Assembly (NCBI GenBank): GCA_913063035.1
Contig: CAJXYS010000002.1
Span: 1-64,000 of the forward strand
Source of the DNA: an uncultured Maritimibacter sp.
GTDB taxonomy: Bacteria > Pseudomonadota > Alphaproteobacteria > Rhodobacterales > Rhodobacteraceae
Length of the DNA stretch: 64,000 nt
Direction of reading: 5' to 3'
The position numbers and the translations under genes were made by a program. The notes below the pieces were generated by a model. That model saw only the letters and a program-made list of their open reading frames with translations. It had not been told where the DNA came from and did not search any database. The number at the start of each line of letters is the position of its first letter. Positions within the stretch are counted from its first letter, which is position 1. Shown piece by piece: positions 1 to 8,689 of the stretch.

Positions 1-515
<515 letters not shown>

Positions 516-853
516 AAGGCCGTTGCCGACCTGTCCTTGACGTCCGAACCTTCGCACATCGTCGTGCCCAAACGATCCGAAAACCGAATGAACACGTGAA
601 GCTGACACTCGCGTCATCGCCCGAAGGCTCGCGAGCCGATATGCGCCGGTCCATCCGTCGAAACGAACCAAACCGCCCACATATCTCTTCAGTCACCAGC
701 AATGTCAAAGAGCAAGAGAGACAAAATCAACAGACACGCCTACTAACCTTCAGCGCAGCCCGCCTCAAAATCTCTCGTTGTAGTCAAAACGCCAGCCAAA
801 CCAAAAGACCCAACCAGCGAACCCAACAGCGCCCCGCGCCGTCGGTGAAGGCG
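516..853 (-). other. rRNA operon leader (transcribed, no protein gene)
   Basis: About 340 nt between the rrn promoter and the mature 16S end. Open frames across it are low-quality and overlap on both strands with no ribosome binding site or recognisable product, so no protein is called. It holds the boxA-like site at 703-714. The remaining part of the gene-free stretch (883-1074) separates the promoter from the msrQ stop and shows only two A-rich tracts just upstream of the -35 box. Confidence 0.75.
703..714 (-). promoter_or_regulatory. boxA-like antitermination site of the rrn leader
   Basis: The minus strand reads TGCTCTTTGACA, close to the bacterial rrn boxA consensus TGCTCTTTAACA that recruits NusB/S10 to the transcribed leader. 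It lies inside the leader, about 190 nt before the 16S start, as expected. Confidence 0.65.
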
Positions 854-882
854 TATCTACGCACCAAAACAAATCTCCGCAA
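854..882 (-). promoter_or_regulatory. rrn promoter
   Basis: Minus strand: -35 TTGCGG (882-877), a 17-bp spacer, then -10 TAGATA (859-854). Two A-tract elements (GCAAAAAA repeated) sit immediately upstream of the -35, like an UP element. The predicted start near 847 gives a roughly 330-nt leader. The assignment rests on motif, spacing and position only. Confidence 0.65.
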
Positions 883-1074
883 GAGGTTTTTTGCGGGAAG
901 ATGACAGTTTTTTGCGCGCGGCCCGGATCGGCGCTAAATCTTGGGTTAAGGCGCCAAGAAACAACAAAAATGCCCCGCACCGCGCAAGTTCGTGTCCCGG
1001 CCTGCGGGCCGCGGCGTCCTGCCGGCGGCGAATCCGGTGCGGGCCACGGCCGGCCGTGCGGAATCGGGCGCCGC

Positions 1075-1707
1075 TCAGGTCGGTCCGAGTCCCCCGAGGC
1101 CGTTTCGAAGCCGGCGATTCCATCCCGCCCGCAGCGCCAGGAGCCCGAAGACCGCCCCCGCATAGGCCGCCGGTGCGAAGGTCACCGTCTTCACGAGAAG
1201 CAGATAGTGAATCGCCCCCGCCGCGGCGGCCAGGTAGGCCAGCCTGTGCAAGCGCTGCCAGGCCACCGCCCCCATCCGCCGGATCGCGCGGTTGTTCGCG
1301 GTCACCGCGAGCGGCACCATCGCGGCGAAGCCCGCCATGCCCACGGTGATATAGGGGCGCTTGTAGATGTCCTTCAGCATCTCCGCCCAGAGAAGCTGCA
1401 TGTCGAGCAGGACCCAGGTCAGGAGATGCAGGAGCACGTAGAAGAAGGCCAGCAGCCCCAGGGCCCGGCGATGTTTCATCAGGTTTATGCCCGCCACCCG
1501 CCGGAGCGGCGTGACCGACAAGGTGGCGATCAGGAAGACGAGCCCCCATTCGCCGAGTTCGTGCTCGACCACCTTGACCGGGTCCGCCCCGAGCCCGCCG
1601 GTGAAAAGACGGAAGGCCAGCCAGGCGGCGGGCAACGCCCCCGCGGCATAGACCGGCCAGCGCGGCAGGCGGCGGCCAAGCGTGGTCACGCGTTCGGCGA
1701 AGCGCAT
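1075..1707 (-). CDS. msrQ: MsrQ-type heme-binding membrane subunit of methionine sulfoxide reductase
   Basis: A 210-residue integral membrane protein of the ferric-reductase-like YedZ/MsrQ family. MsrQ is known to pass quinol or flavin electrons to the periplasmic molybdoenzyme MsrP, which repairs oxidised methionines. Visible support: five or six hydrophobic segments, the conserved stretch LIATLSVTPLRR near residue 60, and His residues in membrane segments (HRRALG, LLHLLTW, WQRLHRLAYL, IHYLLL) suited to b-heme ligation. The ATG at 1707 has a GAGG-type ribosome site. Length is normal for the family. Its partner msrP lies at 2158-3090 on the same strand, but the DUF2306 gene on the opposite strand sits between them, so msrQ is probably either read through or has its own promoter in 1708-1765. 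Confidence 0.9.
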   Translation of the reverse strand: MRFAERVTTLGRRLPRWPVYAAGALPAAWLAFRLFTGGLGADPVKVVEHELGEWGLVFLIATLSVTPLRRVAGINLMKHRRALGLLAFFYVLLHLLTWVLLDMQLLWAEMLKDIYKRPYITVGMAGFAAMVPLAVTANNRAIRRMGAVAWQRLHRLAYLAAAAGAIHYLLLVKTVTFAPAAYAGAVFGLLALRAGWNRRLRNGLGGLGPT

Positions 1708-1765
1708 GGGCTCACGCCTCCCGTGACGGCTTGAGCCGGTTTGCCCGGGCGCCTAGGATCACGCG

Positions 1766-2164
1766 GTGAGTATCGTGCCGCTTATCGAGTCGGGTCCCGT
1801 CGTCATGGCCCACGCCCTCGCCGCCCTTGCGGCGCTCGGGCTCGGACTCGTGCAGCTGGCGCAGTCCAAAGGCGGCCCACGTCACCGCGTTATCGGCTAT
1901 GCATGGTCCGGGTTGATGATCGGCGTGGCCCTGACGAGTTTCTGGATCCACGATCTTCGCGTGATCGGCCCGTTCAGCCCGATCCACATTTTGTCCGTGG
2001 GAACCCTGGTGGGCCTGGCCCTGGCCCTGCTGGCCGCACGGCGCGGCAATATCCGCGCCCACCGTCACGGGATGCTCTGGCTGTTCTTCGCCGCGCTGAT
2101 CGGGGCGGGCGCCTTCACGCTTCTGCCGGGTCGGGTGATGCATCTCGTCGTCTTCGGTCAGTAG
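1766..2164 (+). CDS. DUF2306-family small membrane protein
   Basis: A 132-residue protein with about four hydrophobic segments and the family pattern of an early [17 protein letters not shown] segment and a later [11 protein letters not shown] motif. DUF2306 members are predicted membrane proteins without an established role. The start is a GTG at 1766; there is no in-frame ATG nearby and the ribosome site is weak. It runs opposite to msrP and msrQ: its 3' end overlaps the msrP 3' end by 7 bp and its start is about 58 bp from the msrQ start, so it splits the usual msrPQ pair. The product is a confident family match; the function is unknown. Confidence 0.75.
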   Translation: MSIVPLIESGPVVMAHALAALAALGLGLVQLAQSKGGPRHRVIGYAWSGLMIGVALTSFWIHDLRVIGPFSPIHILSVGTLVGLALALLAARRGNIRAHRHGMLWLFFAALIGAGAFTLLPGRVMHLVVFGQ

Positions 2165-3090
2165 TGTTTCGTCAGGTCCATCCCGGCATAAAGCCCGGCG
2201 ACCTCTTCCCCGTAGCCATTGAACATCAGCGTCGGCTGTCGGCTGGAGAACAGTCCGCCGCCGATGCGCCGCTCCGTCGCCTGGCTCCAGCGGGGGTGGT
2301 CGACCTCGGGGTTGACGTTCGAATAAAAGCCGTATTCGCGGGGGTTCTGCATGTTCCAGGTGGTCGGCGGTTCTCGGTCGGTCAGGGTGATCCGCACGAT
2401 CGACTTGATCGACTTGAAGCCGTATTTCCACGGCACGACCAGCCGGATCGGCGCGCCGTTCTGCTTCGGCATCGGATCGCCGTAAAGCCCGGTGGCGAGG
2501 ATCGTCAGCGGGTGCATCGCCTCGTCGAGCCGCAGCCCTTCGCGATACGGCCAGTCGAGGATCGCCCGGCGCTGGCCCGGCATCTCCTCGGGACGCACGA
2601 GCGTCTCGAAGGCGACGTATTTCGCGCCCGGACCGGGCTCCACCCGCCGCAGCAGATCGGCCAGCGGAAAGCCGATCCAGGGGATGACCATCGACCAGGC
2701 CTCGACGCAGCGAAAGCGGTAGATCCGCTCTTCGAGGGTCACGCCGCCGAGGATGTCGTCCATGTCGTAGGTGCCGGGCTTGCCGACCATGCCGTCGATC
2801 TCGACCGGCCAGGGCTCGGTGGTCAGCTGGTGGGCATGTCGCGCCGGGTCGTCCTTGCCGGTGCCGAACTCATAGAAATTGTTGTAGCTGGTGATGTCCT
2901 CGAGGCTGTTCGGCTCGGCCTGCGTGGAATAGGGGCTCTTCACATAGGACAGCTCGGCCCGCGCCGGCAGCCCGATGGCCCCCGCAAACGCCGCCCCGCC
3001 GGCCCCGGCAAGCAACGCGCGACGGTTCATCCACGCGGATTTCGGGGTCACGTCGGACGACTTCAGCGATGTGCGGAAGCGATAGGGCAT
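2158..3090 (-). CDS. msrP: MsrP, periplasmic molybdoenzyme methionine sulfoxide reductase
   Basis: A 310-residue sulfite-oxidase-fold protein that, with MsrQ, reduces methionine sulfoxide in periplasmic proteins. A twin-arginine signal ([17 protein letters not shown]) near residue 22 marks Tat export of the folded Moco enzyme. The predicted molybdenum-ligating Cys is in [10 protein letters not shown], followed by the family stretches [11 protein letters not shown] and [19 protein letters not shown] longer frame exists upstream, but the ATG at 3090 has a clean GAGGAGA site 6-8 nt before it and gives the normal length. The 3' end overlaps the convergent DUF2306 gene by 7 bp. A divergent DUF302 gene starts about 214 bp away. 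Confidence 0.95.
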   Translation of the reverse strand: MPYRFRTSLKSSDVTPKSAWMNRRALLAGAGGAAFAGAIGLPARAELSYVKSPYSTQAEPNSLEDITSYNNFYEFGTGKDDPARHAHQLTTEPWPVEIDGMVGKPGTYDMDDILGGVTLEERIYRFRCVEAWSMVIPWIGFPLADLLRRVEPGPGAKYVAFETLVRPEEMPGQRRAILDWPYREGLRLDEAMHPLTILATGLYGDPMPKQNGAPIRLVVPWKYGFKSIKSIVRITLTDREPPTTWNMQNPREYGFYSNVNPEVDHPRWSQATERRIGGGLFSSRQPTLMFNGYGEEVAGLYAGMDLTKHY

Positions 3091-3304
3091 GGCGTCTCTC
3101 CTCGGATCTCTGCGTCCTAAACTAAGGCTTCGGCGCACGGGGTCCAAACACGGTCGCATCACATTCCCGCCGACCGGGCCGGGCGGGGTGCCGCATGGGA
3201 CGCGGAAATTGAGCCGGATCAATGCAAACGCCGCGCAGGCCGCTAGGCTGCATTATCGTAACCAGGGCAGCACCGCCCGATTCCGCACGAGGGAGGAACC
3301 CCAT

Positions 3305-3748
3305 ATGAGGCATACCGTATGCGCGCTCGTCGCCGCCGGTCTGATTGCAACGCCCGCGCTCGGCCAGGAGGCGATCACCTACAGCACCGATACGTCGGTC
3401 GACGACGTGATCTTCGCCGTGGAAAGCGAAATTCTCGCCAAGGGACTGGTCATCGACCATGTCAGCCATGTGGGCGAGATGCTCGCGCGCACGAAAGAGG
3501 ATGTCGGCGGCACCAAGGATCTCTACACCACGGCCGATGTCTTCGCCTTCTGCTCGGCGACGGTTTCGCGCGCCGCGATGGAGGCGGACCCGGCCAATAT
3601 CCGCTATTGCCCCTACACCATCTTCGTTTACGAACGCGCGGACGATCCGGGCACGACCGTGGTGGGTTTCCAGGATTATCCCGACGGGGCTATGCAGCAG
3701 GTCGAGGACATGCTCGACGAGATCGTGACGGCCGCCATCGGCATGTGA
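3305..3748 (+). CDS. Secreted DUF302-domain protein
   Basis: A 147-residue protein with a Sec-type signal peptide (cleavage after about residue 20, ATPALGQ-EA) followed by a DUF302 domain: the pattern FAVESEILAKGLVIDHVSHVG, then the central CPYTIFVYE strand. DUF302 is a small alpha/beta fold of unresolved role, often near stress or redox genes. The ATG at 3305 has the strong site GGGAGGAA; longer frames upstream lack one. It sits divergent from msrP and ahead of two exported fasciclin proteins, so the neighbourhood is biased to periplasmic proteins. Function is not assigned. Confidence 0.8.
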   Translation: MRHTVCALVAAGLIATPALGQEAITYSTDTSVDDVIFAVESEILAKGLVIDHVSHVGEMLARTKEDVGGTKDLYTTADVFAFCSATVSRAAMEADPANIRYCPYTIFVYERADDPGTTVVGFQDYPDGAMQQVEDMLDEIVTAAIGM

Positions 3749-3870
3749 GATCACGTCGCGTCACTTAGCCGTGATTTGAAAACGCGGGAAGGCCGGGCTT
3801 AGCGCGACGGCCTCCCCTGACAAGGGGGTAAGGTGACAGAAACCGGGTCATCCAGCATCCCCGGACGACC

Positions 3871-3921
3871 GTAGTCTCCCCCGATGCATGCGATGATGCA
3901 TTGCCAAAAACGGGAGACTAT
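3871..3921 (+). promoter_or_regulatory. Nested stem-loop that can sequester the fasciclin ribosome site
   Basis: TAGTCTCCC (3872-3880) is perfectly complementary to GGGAGACTA (3912-3920), with a possible flanking G-U pair (3871/3921). The right arm contains the Shine-Dalgarno GGGAGA for the ATG at 3924. Inside the loop, two ATGCAT copies (3884-3889, 3896-3901) can form a second 6-bp stem. In RNA this would hide the ribosome site. At DNA level it could instead be an operator. No experimental support. Confidence 0.5.
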
Positions 3922-3923
3922 AC

Positions 3924-4418
3924 ATGATCCGCAGAACCTTTATCGCGCTCGCCGCAGCCACCGCGATGACCGCCCCGGCCTTCGCCGACGGTCACGGCCA
4001 CATGGGCAAGGACATCGTTGACACGGCCGTCGAGGCCGGAAGCTTCGAGACGCTTGTCGCGGCCGTCCAGGCGGCCGGTCTCGTCGAGACGCTGAAAGGC
4101 GAGGGTCCGTTCACCGTCTTCGCCCCGACCGACGACGCCTTCGCCGCGCTGCCCGAAGGCACCGTCGAGAGCCTGCTCGAGCCCGGGAACAAGGATCAGC
4201 TGACCGCGATCCTCACCTACCACGTGGTGCCGGGCAAGGTGATGTCCGGTGATCTGTCCGACGGCATGATGGCCGCGACCGTAGAGGGCAGCGAGGTCAC
4301 CATCGGCACCGAAGGCGGCGTGACCGTCGACAACGCGAATGTCGTGACCGCCGACATCGAGGCGTCCAATGGCGTGATCCACGTCATCGACGCCGTGATC
4401 CTGCCGGGCGACAGCTGA
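3924..4418 (+). CDS. Exported fasciclin (FAS1) domain protein 1
   Basis: A 164-residue protein: Sec signal (MTAPAFA-DG near residue 22) then one FAS1 domain with its two hallmark boxes, [19 protein letters not shown] (H1 region) and [11 protein letters not shown] (H2 region), ending [15 protein letters not shown]. Single-FAS1 bacterial proteins are secreted adhesion- or surface-related proteins; a specific ligand cannot be read from sequence. The ribosome site is within the stem-loop at 3871-3921. A strong terminator hairpin follows at 4431. The next gene is a close paralogue, so the pair arose by tandem duplication. Confidence 0.92.
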   Translation: MIRRTFIALAAATAMTAPAFADGHGHMGKDIVDTAVEAGSFETLVAAVQAAGLVETLKGEGPFTVFAPTDDAFAALPEGTVESLLEPGNKDQLTAILTYHVVPGKVMSGDLSDGMMAATVEGSEVTIGTEGGVTVDNANVVTADIEASNGVIHVIDAVILPGDS

Positions 4419-4430
4419 TTTACACGGCGC

Positions 4431-4467
4431 ATCCGGGGCGGCCCACCGCCCCGGATTTCCTTTTATT
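4431..4467 (+). terminator. Rho-independent terminator between the fasciclin genes
   Basis: An 11-bp perfect stem (ATCCGGGGCGG / CCGCCCCGGAT, 4431-4441 and 4446-4456) with a 4-nt CCCA loop, followed by TTCCTTTTATT. It stands only 12 nt after the first fasciclin stop and 30 nt before the second start, so it should end or attenuate transcription between the paralogues. Confidence 0.8.
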
Positions 4468-4485
4468 GATTGGAGACCAACCGAC

Positions 4486-4977
4486 ATGAACCGCCGCACT
4501 CTTCTGACCACCGCCGCGGCCGTTGCCACGGCCGGCCTGGTGTCCGCCTGCGCGCCGATGGCGAGCGAGCCGGACATCGTCGACATCGCCGCGTCGAACG
4601 ACCAGTTTTCCACTCTCGTCGCCGCGGTCTCGGCCGCAGACCTGGTGGACACGCTGAAAGGCGATGGTCCGTTCACCGTCTTTGCACCGACCAACGCCGC
4701 TTTCGAGGCGCTGCCCGACGGCACGGTCGAAACGCTGTTGAAACCCGAGAACAAAGACCAGCTCGTCAGCATCCTGACCTATCACGTGGTGCCGGGTGCG
4801 GTGACCTCGGATCAGCTCGCCGGGCAGGAACTGCGCGTCGACACCGTGCAGGGCCAGGCCGTGCATGTCGATGGCACCGACGGCGTCATGGTCGACGACG
4901 CCACGGTGACCCAGGCCGACATCATGGCCTCCAACGGCGTGATCCACGTCATCGACACGGTGCTGCTGCCGGACTAA
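4486..4977 (+). CDS. Fasciclin (FAS1) domain lipoprotein 2
   Basis: A 163-residue paralogue of the preceding gene. The N-terminus differs: [21 protein letters not shown] ends in a lipobox (LVSA-C21), predicting signal peptidase II cleavage and lipid anchoring, and the paired arginines could also suit Tat export. The single FAS1 domain repeats the boxes [20 protein letters not shown] and [11 protein letters not shown]. The ribosome site GGAGA precedes the ATG at 4486. Thus one copy is predicted soluble and one lipid-anchored. Terminators flank it on both sides (4431 and 5002), suggesting separate control of the two copies. Confidence 0.92.
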   Translation: MNRRTLLTTAAAVATAGLVSACAPMASEPDIVDIAASNDQFSTLVAAVSAADLVDTLKGDGPFTVFAPTNAAFEALPDGTVETLLKPENKDQLVSILTYHVVPGAVTSDQLAGQELRVDTVQGQAVHVDGTDGVMVDDATVTQADIMASNGVIHVIDTVLLPD

Positions 4978-5001
4978 GTCCCGCCGCCGCCTGAAACACG
5001 A

Positions 5002-5035
5002 AGCCCCGGCAGGCCACGCCTGCCGGGGCTTTTCT
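5002..5035 (+). terminator. Rho-independent terminator after fasciclin 2
   Basis: AGCCCCGGCAGG (5002-5013) pairs with CCTGCCGGGGCT (5019-5030) across a short loop, and TTTTCTT follows. It can also serve the convergent clpB gene, which ends at 5055. Confidence 0.8.
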
Positions 5036-5054
5036 TGTCAGGGCCGCCGGCCCG

Positions 5055-7673
5055 TCAGTGCACCACCGCGTCCTGCGGCGGCTCGCGACGCGAGTCCGAG
5101 ACGCGGTCGCCGACGATCAGCCCGTCCTCGCGGGCGCTGACCGGCACGGTGTCGCCATCCTTGACGTCGCCGGCCAGGATCATCTCGGCCAGCGGATCCT
5201 GAAGATGCTTCTGGATCACGCGCTTGAGCGGCCGGGCGCCGAAGACGGGATCGTAGCCCTCGTCGGCGAGCCACTTGCGCGCCGTGTCGTCCAGCACCAG
5301 CGAGATGTCGCGGGTCGCCAGCCGCTTTTCCAGCAGCCGCAACTGGATCGTCACGATACCGTCCATGTCGTCGCGCGTGAGCCGGTCGAACACCACCATC
5401 TCGTCGAGCCGGTTCAGGAATTCGGGGCGGAAATGGGCGCGCACCGCATCCATGACGTCGCGCTTGGCCTGGCTGGCATCCGCGCCTTCCGGCAGCTGGC
5501 TCAGCGCCTGCGAGCCGAGGTTCGAGGTCAGCACGATCAGCGTTTGCTTGAAGTCGACCTTGCGCCCCTGCCCGTCGGTCAGCTGACCGTCGTCGAGCAC
5601 CTGCAACAGCACGTTGAAGACGTCCGGGTGCGCCTTCTCGACCTCGTCGAACAGCACCACCTGGTAGGGCCGCCGGCGGACGGCCTCGGTCAGGACGCCG
5701 CCCTCGTCATAGCCGACATAGCCCGGGGGCGCCCCGATCAGCCGCGCGACCGAATGCTTCTCCATGAACTCGCTCATGTCGATGCGGACCATCGCGTTCT
5801 CGTCGTCGAAGAGGAAATCGGCGAGCGTCTTGGTCAGCTCGGTCTTGCCGACGCCGGTGGGTCCGAGGAACAGGAACGAGCCGAGCGGCCGGTTCGGGTC
5901 CTGCAGCCCGGCCCGCGCCCGGCGCACGGCGTTCGAGACCGCCGTCACCGCCTGGCGCTGGCCGATCACGCGGCGGCCCAGTTCTTCTTCCATGCGCAAG
6001 AGCTTTTCGCGCTCGCCCTCCAGCATCTTCGAGGTCGGAACACCGGTCCAGCGCTCCACGACCTGGGCGATCTGCTCGGGACGCACGGCTTCCTCGACCA
6101 TGACGTCCTCGTCCTGGTGCTGCTCGGCCTCGGCCAGACGCTTCTCGAGATCGGGGATGATCCCGTAGCTGAGTTCGCCTGCACGGGCCAGGTTGCCCTC
6201 GCGCTTGGCCTGGTCGAGCTCGGCCCGCGACCGGTCCAGTTGCTCCTTCAACGCGCGGGCAGAGGCCAGCTTGTCGCGCTCGGCCTGCCACTGGGCGGTC
6301 ATCTCGGCGCTCTGCTCCTGCAGGTCGGCGAGTTCCTTCTCGAGTTTCTGGAGCCGGTCGGCGGAGGCCGCGTCGGTCTCCTTCTTCAGCGCCTCGGCCT
6401 CGATCTGCAGCTGCAGGATCTGACGGTCGAGCTGGTCAAGCTCCTCGGGCTTGGAGTCGACCTCCATCCGCAGGCGGCTCGCCGCCTCGTCGACAAGGTC
6501 GATGGCCTTGTCGGGCAGGAAGCGGTCGGTAATGTAGCGGTTCGACAGCTGCGCCGCGGCCACCAGCGCCGAGTCCGAGATCCGCACACCGTGGTGCAGC
6601 TCGTATTTCTCCTTGATGCCCCGCAGGATCGATATGGTGTCGTCGACAGTCGGCTCGTCGATGAAGACCGGCTGGAAACGCCGCGCAAGCGCCGCGTCCT
6701 TCTCGACATGCTTGCGGTACTCGTCGAGCGTGGTCGCACCGATGCAGTGCAGCTCGCCCCGCGCCAGCGCCGGTTTGAGCAGGTTCGAGGCATCCATCGC
6801 CCCGTCCGCCTTTCCCGCGCCCACCAGGGTGTGCATCTCGTCGATGAAGAGAATGATCTCGCCGGACGCGGCGGTGATCTCGCTCAGGATCGCCTTAAGA
6901 CGCTCCTCGAATTCGCCGCGGTACTTCGCACCTGCGATCAGCGCCCCCATGTCGAGCGCCATCAGCTTCTTGTTGCGCAGGCTTTCCGGCACGTCGCCAT
7001 TGACGATCCGCAGCGCCATGCCCTCGGCGATGGCGGTCTTGCCCACGCCGGGATCGCCGATCAGGACCGGGTTGTTCTTCGTGCGCCGGCTCAGCACCTG
7101 CATGGCGCGCCGGATCTCCTCGTCGCGGCCGATGATCGGGTCGATCTTGCCGTCCGCGGCGGCCTCGGTCAGGTCGCGGGCATATTTCTTCAGCGCCTCG
7201 TAGCCTTCCTCGGCCGATGCGCTGTCGGCGGTCCGGCCCTTGCGCAGGTCGTTGATGGCCGTGTTCAGCCCCTGCGCCGTCACGTTGCCGGCCTCGAGCG
7301 CCTTCTTGGCCTCGGACCGCACGATGGCGAGCGCGGTCAGGATACGCTCCACCGGGACGAAGCTGTCGCCGGCCTTGGTGGCCAGCTTCTCGGCCTCGTC
7401 GAGCACGCGGGCGGTCTGGGTGTCGACGTAGATCTGGTCGCCGGCGCCGCTCACCCTGGCGATCTTCGCGATCGCCGACTCGTTGGCCGCCCGGACGAGC
7501 TTGGCGTCGCCCCCGGCTTTCTGGATCAGGTTGCTTGCGAGGCCTTCCTCGTCATCCATCAACGCCTTCAGCAAATGCTCGGGCATGACACGCTGGTGGG
7601 TCTCGCGCATGGCGATCGTCTGGGCCGCCTGGACGAATCCGCGCGCGCGTTCCGTGAACTTCTCGAAGTTCAT
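5055..7673 (-). CDS. clpB: ClpB protein disaggregase (AAA+ chaperone)
   Basis: An 872-residue hexameric ATPase that extracts proteins from aggregates with DnaK. Domains in order: N-terminal double Clp-N repeat (about 1-145), first AAA+ module with Walker [14 protein letters not shown] near 205 and Walker [15 protein letters not shown], a long coiled-coil middle domain rich in E/K/Q (about 400-525) that distinguishes ClpB from ClpA/ClpC, then a second AAA+ module with [12 protein letters not shown]. The frame extends upstream, but the ATG at 7673 gives the canonical [13 protein letters not shown] start and has a GAGAGGAG site. It is divergent from pyrF across about 185 bp; a heat-shock promoter is likely there, but I could not identify one convincingly. 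Confidence 0.98.
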   Translation of the reverse strand: MNFEKFTERARGFVQAAQTIAMRETHQRVMPEHLLKALMDDEEGLASNLIQKAGGDAKLVRAANESAIAKIARVSGAGDQIYVDTQTARVLDEAEKLATKAGDSFVPVERILTALAIVRSEAKKALEAGNVTAQGLNTAINDLRKGRTADSASAEEGYEALKKYARDLTEAAADGKIDPIIGRDEEIRRAMQVLSRRTKNNPVLIGDPGVGKTAIAEGMALRIVNGDVPESLRNKKLMALDMGALIAGAKYRGEFEERLKAILSEITAASGEIILFIDEMHTLVGAGKADGAMDASNLLKPALARGELHCIGATTLDEYRKHVEKDAALARRFQPVFIDEPTVDDTISILRGIKEKYELHHGVRISDSALVAAAQLSNRYITDRFLPDKAIDLVDEAASRLRMEVDSKPEELDQLDRQILQLQIEAEALKKETDAASADRLQKLEKELADLQEQSAEMTAQWQAERDKLASARALKEQLDRSRAELDQAKREGNLARAGELSYGIIPDLEKRLAEAEQHQDEDVMVEEAVRPEQIAQVVERWTGVPTSKMLEGEREKLLRMEEELGRRVIGQRQAVTAVSNAVRRARAGLQDPNRPLGSFLFLGPTGVGKTELTKTLADFLFDDENAMVRIDMSEFMEKHSVARLIGAPPGYVGYDEGGVLTEAVRRRPYQVVLFDEVEKAHPDVFNVLLQVLDDGQLTDGQGRKVDFKQTLIVLTSNLGSQALSQLPEGADASQAKRDVMDAVRAHFRPEFLNRLDEMVVFDRLTRDDMDGIVTIQLRLLEKRLATRDISLVLDDTARKWLADEGYDPVFGARPLKRVIQKHLQDPLAEMILAGDVKDGDTVPVSAREDGLIVGDRVSDSRREPPQDAVVH

Positions 7674-7858
7674 GTTCTCAACTCCTCTCGTAAGCGCTTG
7701 CGAGTATCCGGCGCCCGACATGCGGCACGCGCTTATGCAAGCCTCGGCATGTATTTGGGGAGCGGGCCGTCCGATGACAAGCCATCGGACCGCGACACAA
7801 CTTGCCGCAGAGCGGCGCCGGCGCTACACAGCGCTGACGCCTGAAAGGAGATATCCCC

Positions 7859-8554
7859 ATGCCCGCCGCCGATGACCGCCTGATCGTCGCCCTCGACGTC
7901 CCGAACGCGCTCGAGGGCCTGCAGCTCTCCCAGAGGCTGGGCGACACGGTGTCCTTCTACAAGATCGGGCTCGGCATGCTGACGGGGGGTGGTCTCGCGC
8001 TGGCGCATGAACTCAAGGCCGAACACGGCAAACGCATATTCCTCGACATGAAGCTCTTCGACATCCCGGCCACCGTCGAGGCCGCGGTGCGAGGCCTTGC
8101 AGCGTACGACCTCGATTTCCTGACCGTTCATGGCGACCCGCATGTGGTGCGCGCCGCGGTGGCCGGCCGCGGCGACAAGCCGACGCGGATCCTGGCGGTG
8201 ACGATCCTGACCTCGCTCGACCGCGCCGATCTCGATGCGGCGATGATCGTGCCCGGCGAGATCGCCGAGCTGGTGACCGAGCGCGCGCGCCGCGCGCTCG
8301 CGGCCGGGGCCGACGGGGTGATTGCCTCGCCGCAGGAAGCCGCCGCCATTCGGGCCCTGCCCGAGGCCACGGGCAAGCTGATCGTCACCCCGGGCGTGCG
8401 CCCCGCCGGCGCGGCCGCGGGCGACCAGAAACGGATCGCGACGCCGGCCGCGGCCATCGCCGCGGGGGCCGACCATATCGTCGTGGGCCGCCCGATCTGG
8501 CAGGCCGCCGACCCCCGCGCCGCCGCCGAGGCCGTGCGCGCCGAACTGCCCTGA
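7859..8554 (+). CDS. pyrF: Orotidine 5'-phosphate decarboxylase
   Basis: A 231-residue TIM-barrel enzyme that decarboxylates OMP to UMP, the last step of pyrimidine synthesis. The DxKxxDI catalytic signature is seen as FLDMKLFDIPATV near residue 60, and the phosphate-binding end as VTPGVRP and ADHIVVGRPI. The ATG at 7859 is preceded by AAAGGAGATATCCCC. A copy of the stop-proximal repeat follows the stop by 9 nt (8564), then a 12-bp hairpin (8615-8651). Confidence 0.97.
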   Translation: MPAADDRLIVALDVPNALEGLQLSQRLGDTVSFYKIGLGMLTGGGLALAHELKAEHGKRIFLDMKLFDIPATVEAAVRGLAAYDLDFLTVHGDPHVVRAAVAGRGDKPTRILAVTILTSLDRADLDAAMIVPGEIAELVTERARRALAAGADGVIASPQEAAAIRALPEATGKLIVTPGVRPAGAAAGDQKRIATPAAAIAAGADHIVVGRPIWQAADPRAAAEAVRAELP

Positions 8555-8563
8555 TCCCGCACC

Positions 8564-8597
8564 GTCCAAGTGGCCGAAATATCCCCGCCGGAGGCAT
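8564..8597 (+). repeat. Stop-proximal intergenic repeat, copy A
   Basis: The sequence reads GTCCAAGTGGCCG followed by AAATATCCCCGCCGGAGGC and ATG. It starts 9 nt after the pyrF TGA on the same strand. Two near-identical copies are at 32698-32731 (reverse) and 61716-61752. The function is unknown; the fixed distance from stop codons suggests a 3'-UTR element. Confidence 0.75.
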
Positions 8598-8614
8598 GGA
8601 CCGCCGCGCAGCGG

Positions 8615-8651
8615 CTCTGACCGCCGGCGGCCTTTCCGGCGGCGGTCAGAG
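8615..8651. terminator. Strong hairpin between pyrF and dinB (terminator-like, no U tract)
   Basis: A 12-bp perfect inverted repeat: CTCTGACCGCCG at 8615-8626 and its complement at 8640-8651, with a 13-nt loop. No T run follows on either strand, so it may be an mRNA 3'-end stabiliser or a weak terminator rather than a classical one. Confidence 0.5.
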
Positions 8652-8689
8652 GGTCTAGACTGCCGTCACGACATCCCGGACGCCCGCGC

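Noticed and set aside
5058-7844. A 928-residue plus-strand frame over clpB
   Set aside because: It is the antisense shadow of clpB in a GC-rich genome; the minus-strand ClpB is unmistakable and complete.
7674-7858. Heat-shock (RpoH) promoter for clpB
   Set aside because: CTTGCA followed by CCGCATGT is present on the minus strand, but spacing and match are too poor to call.
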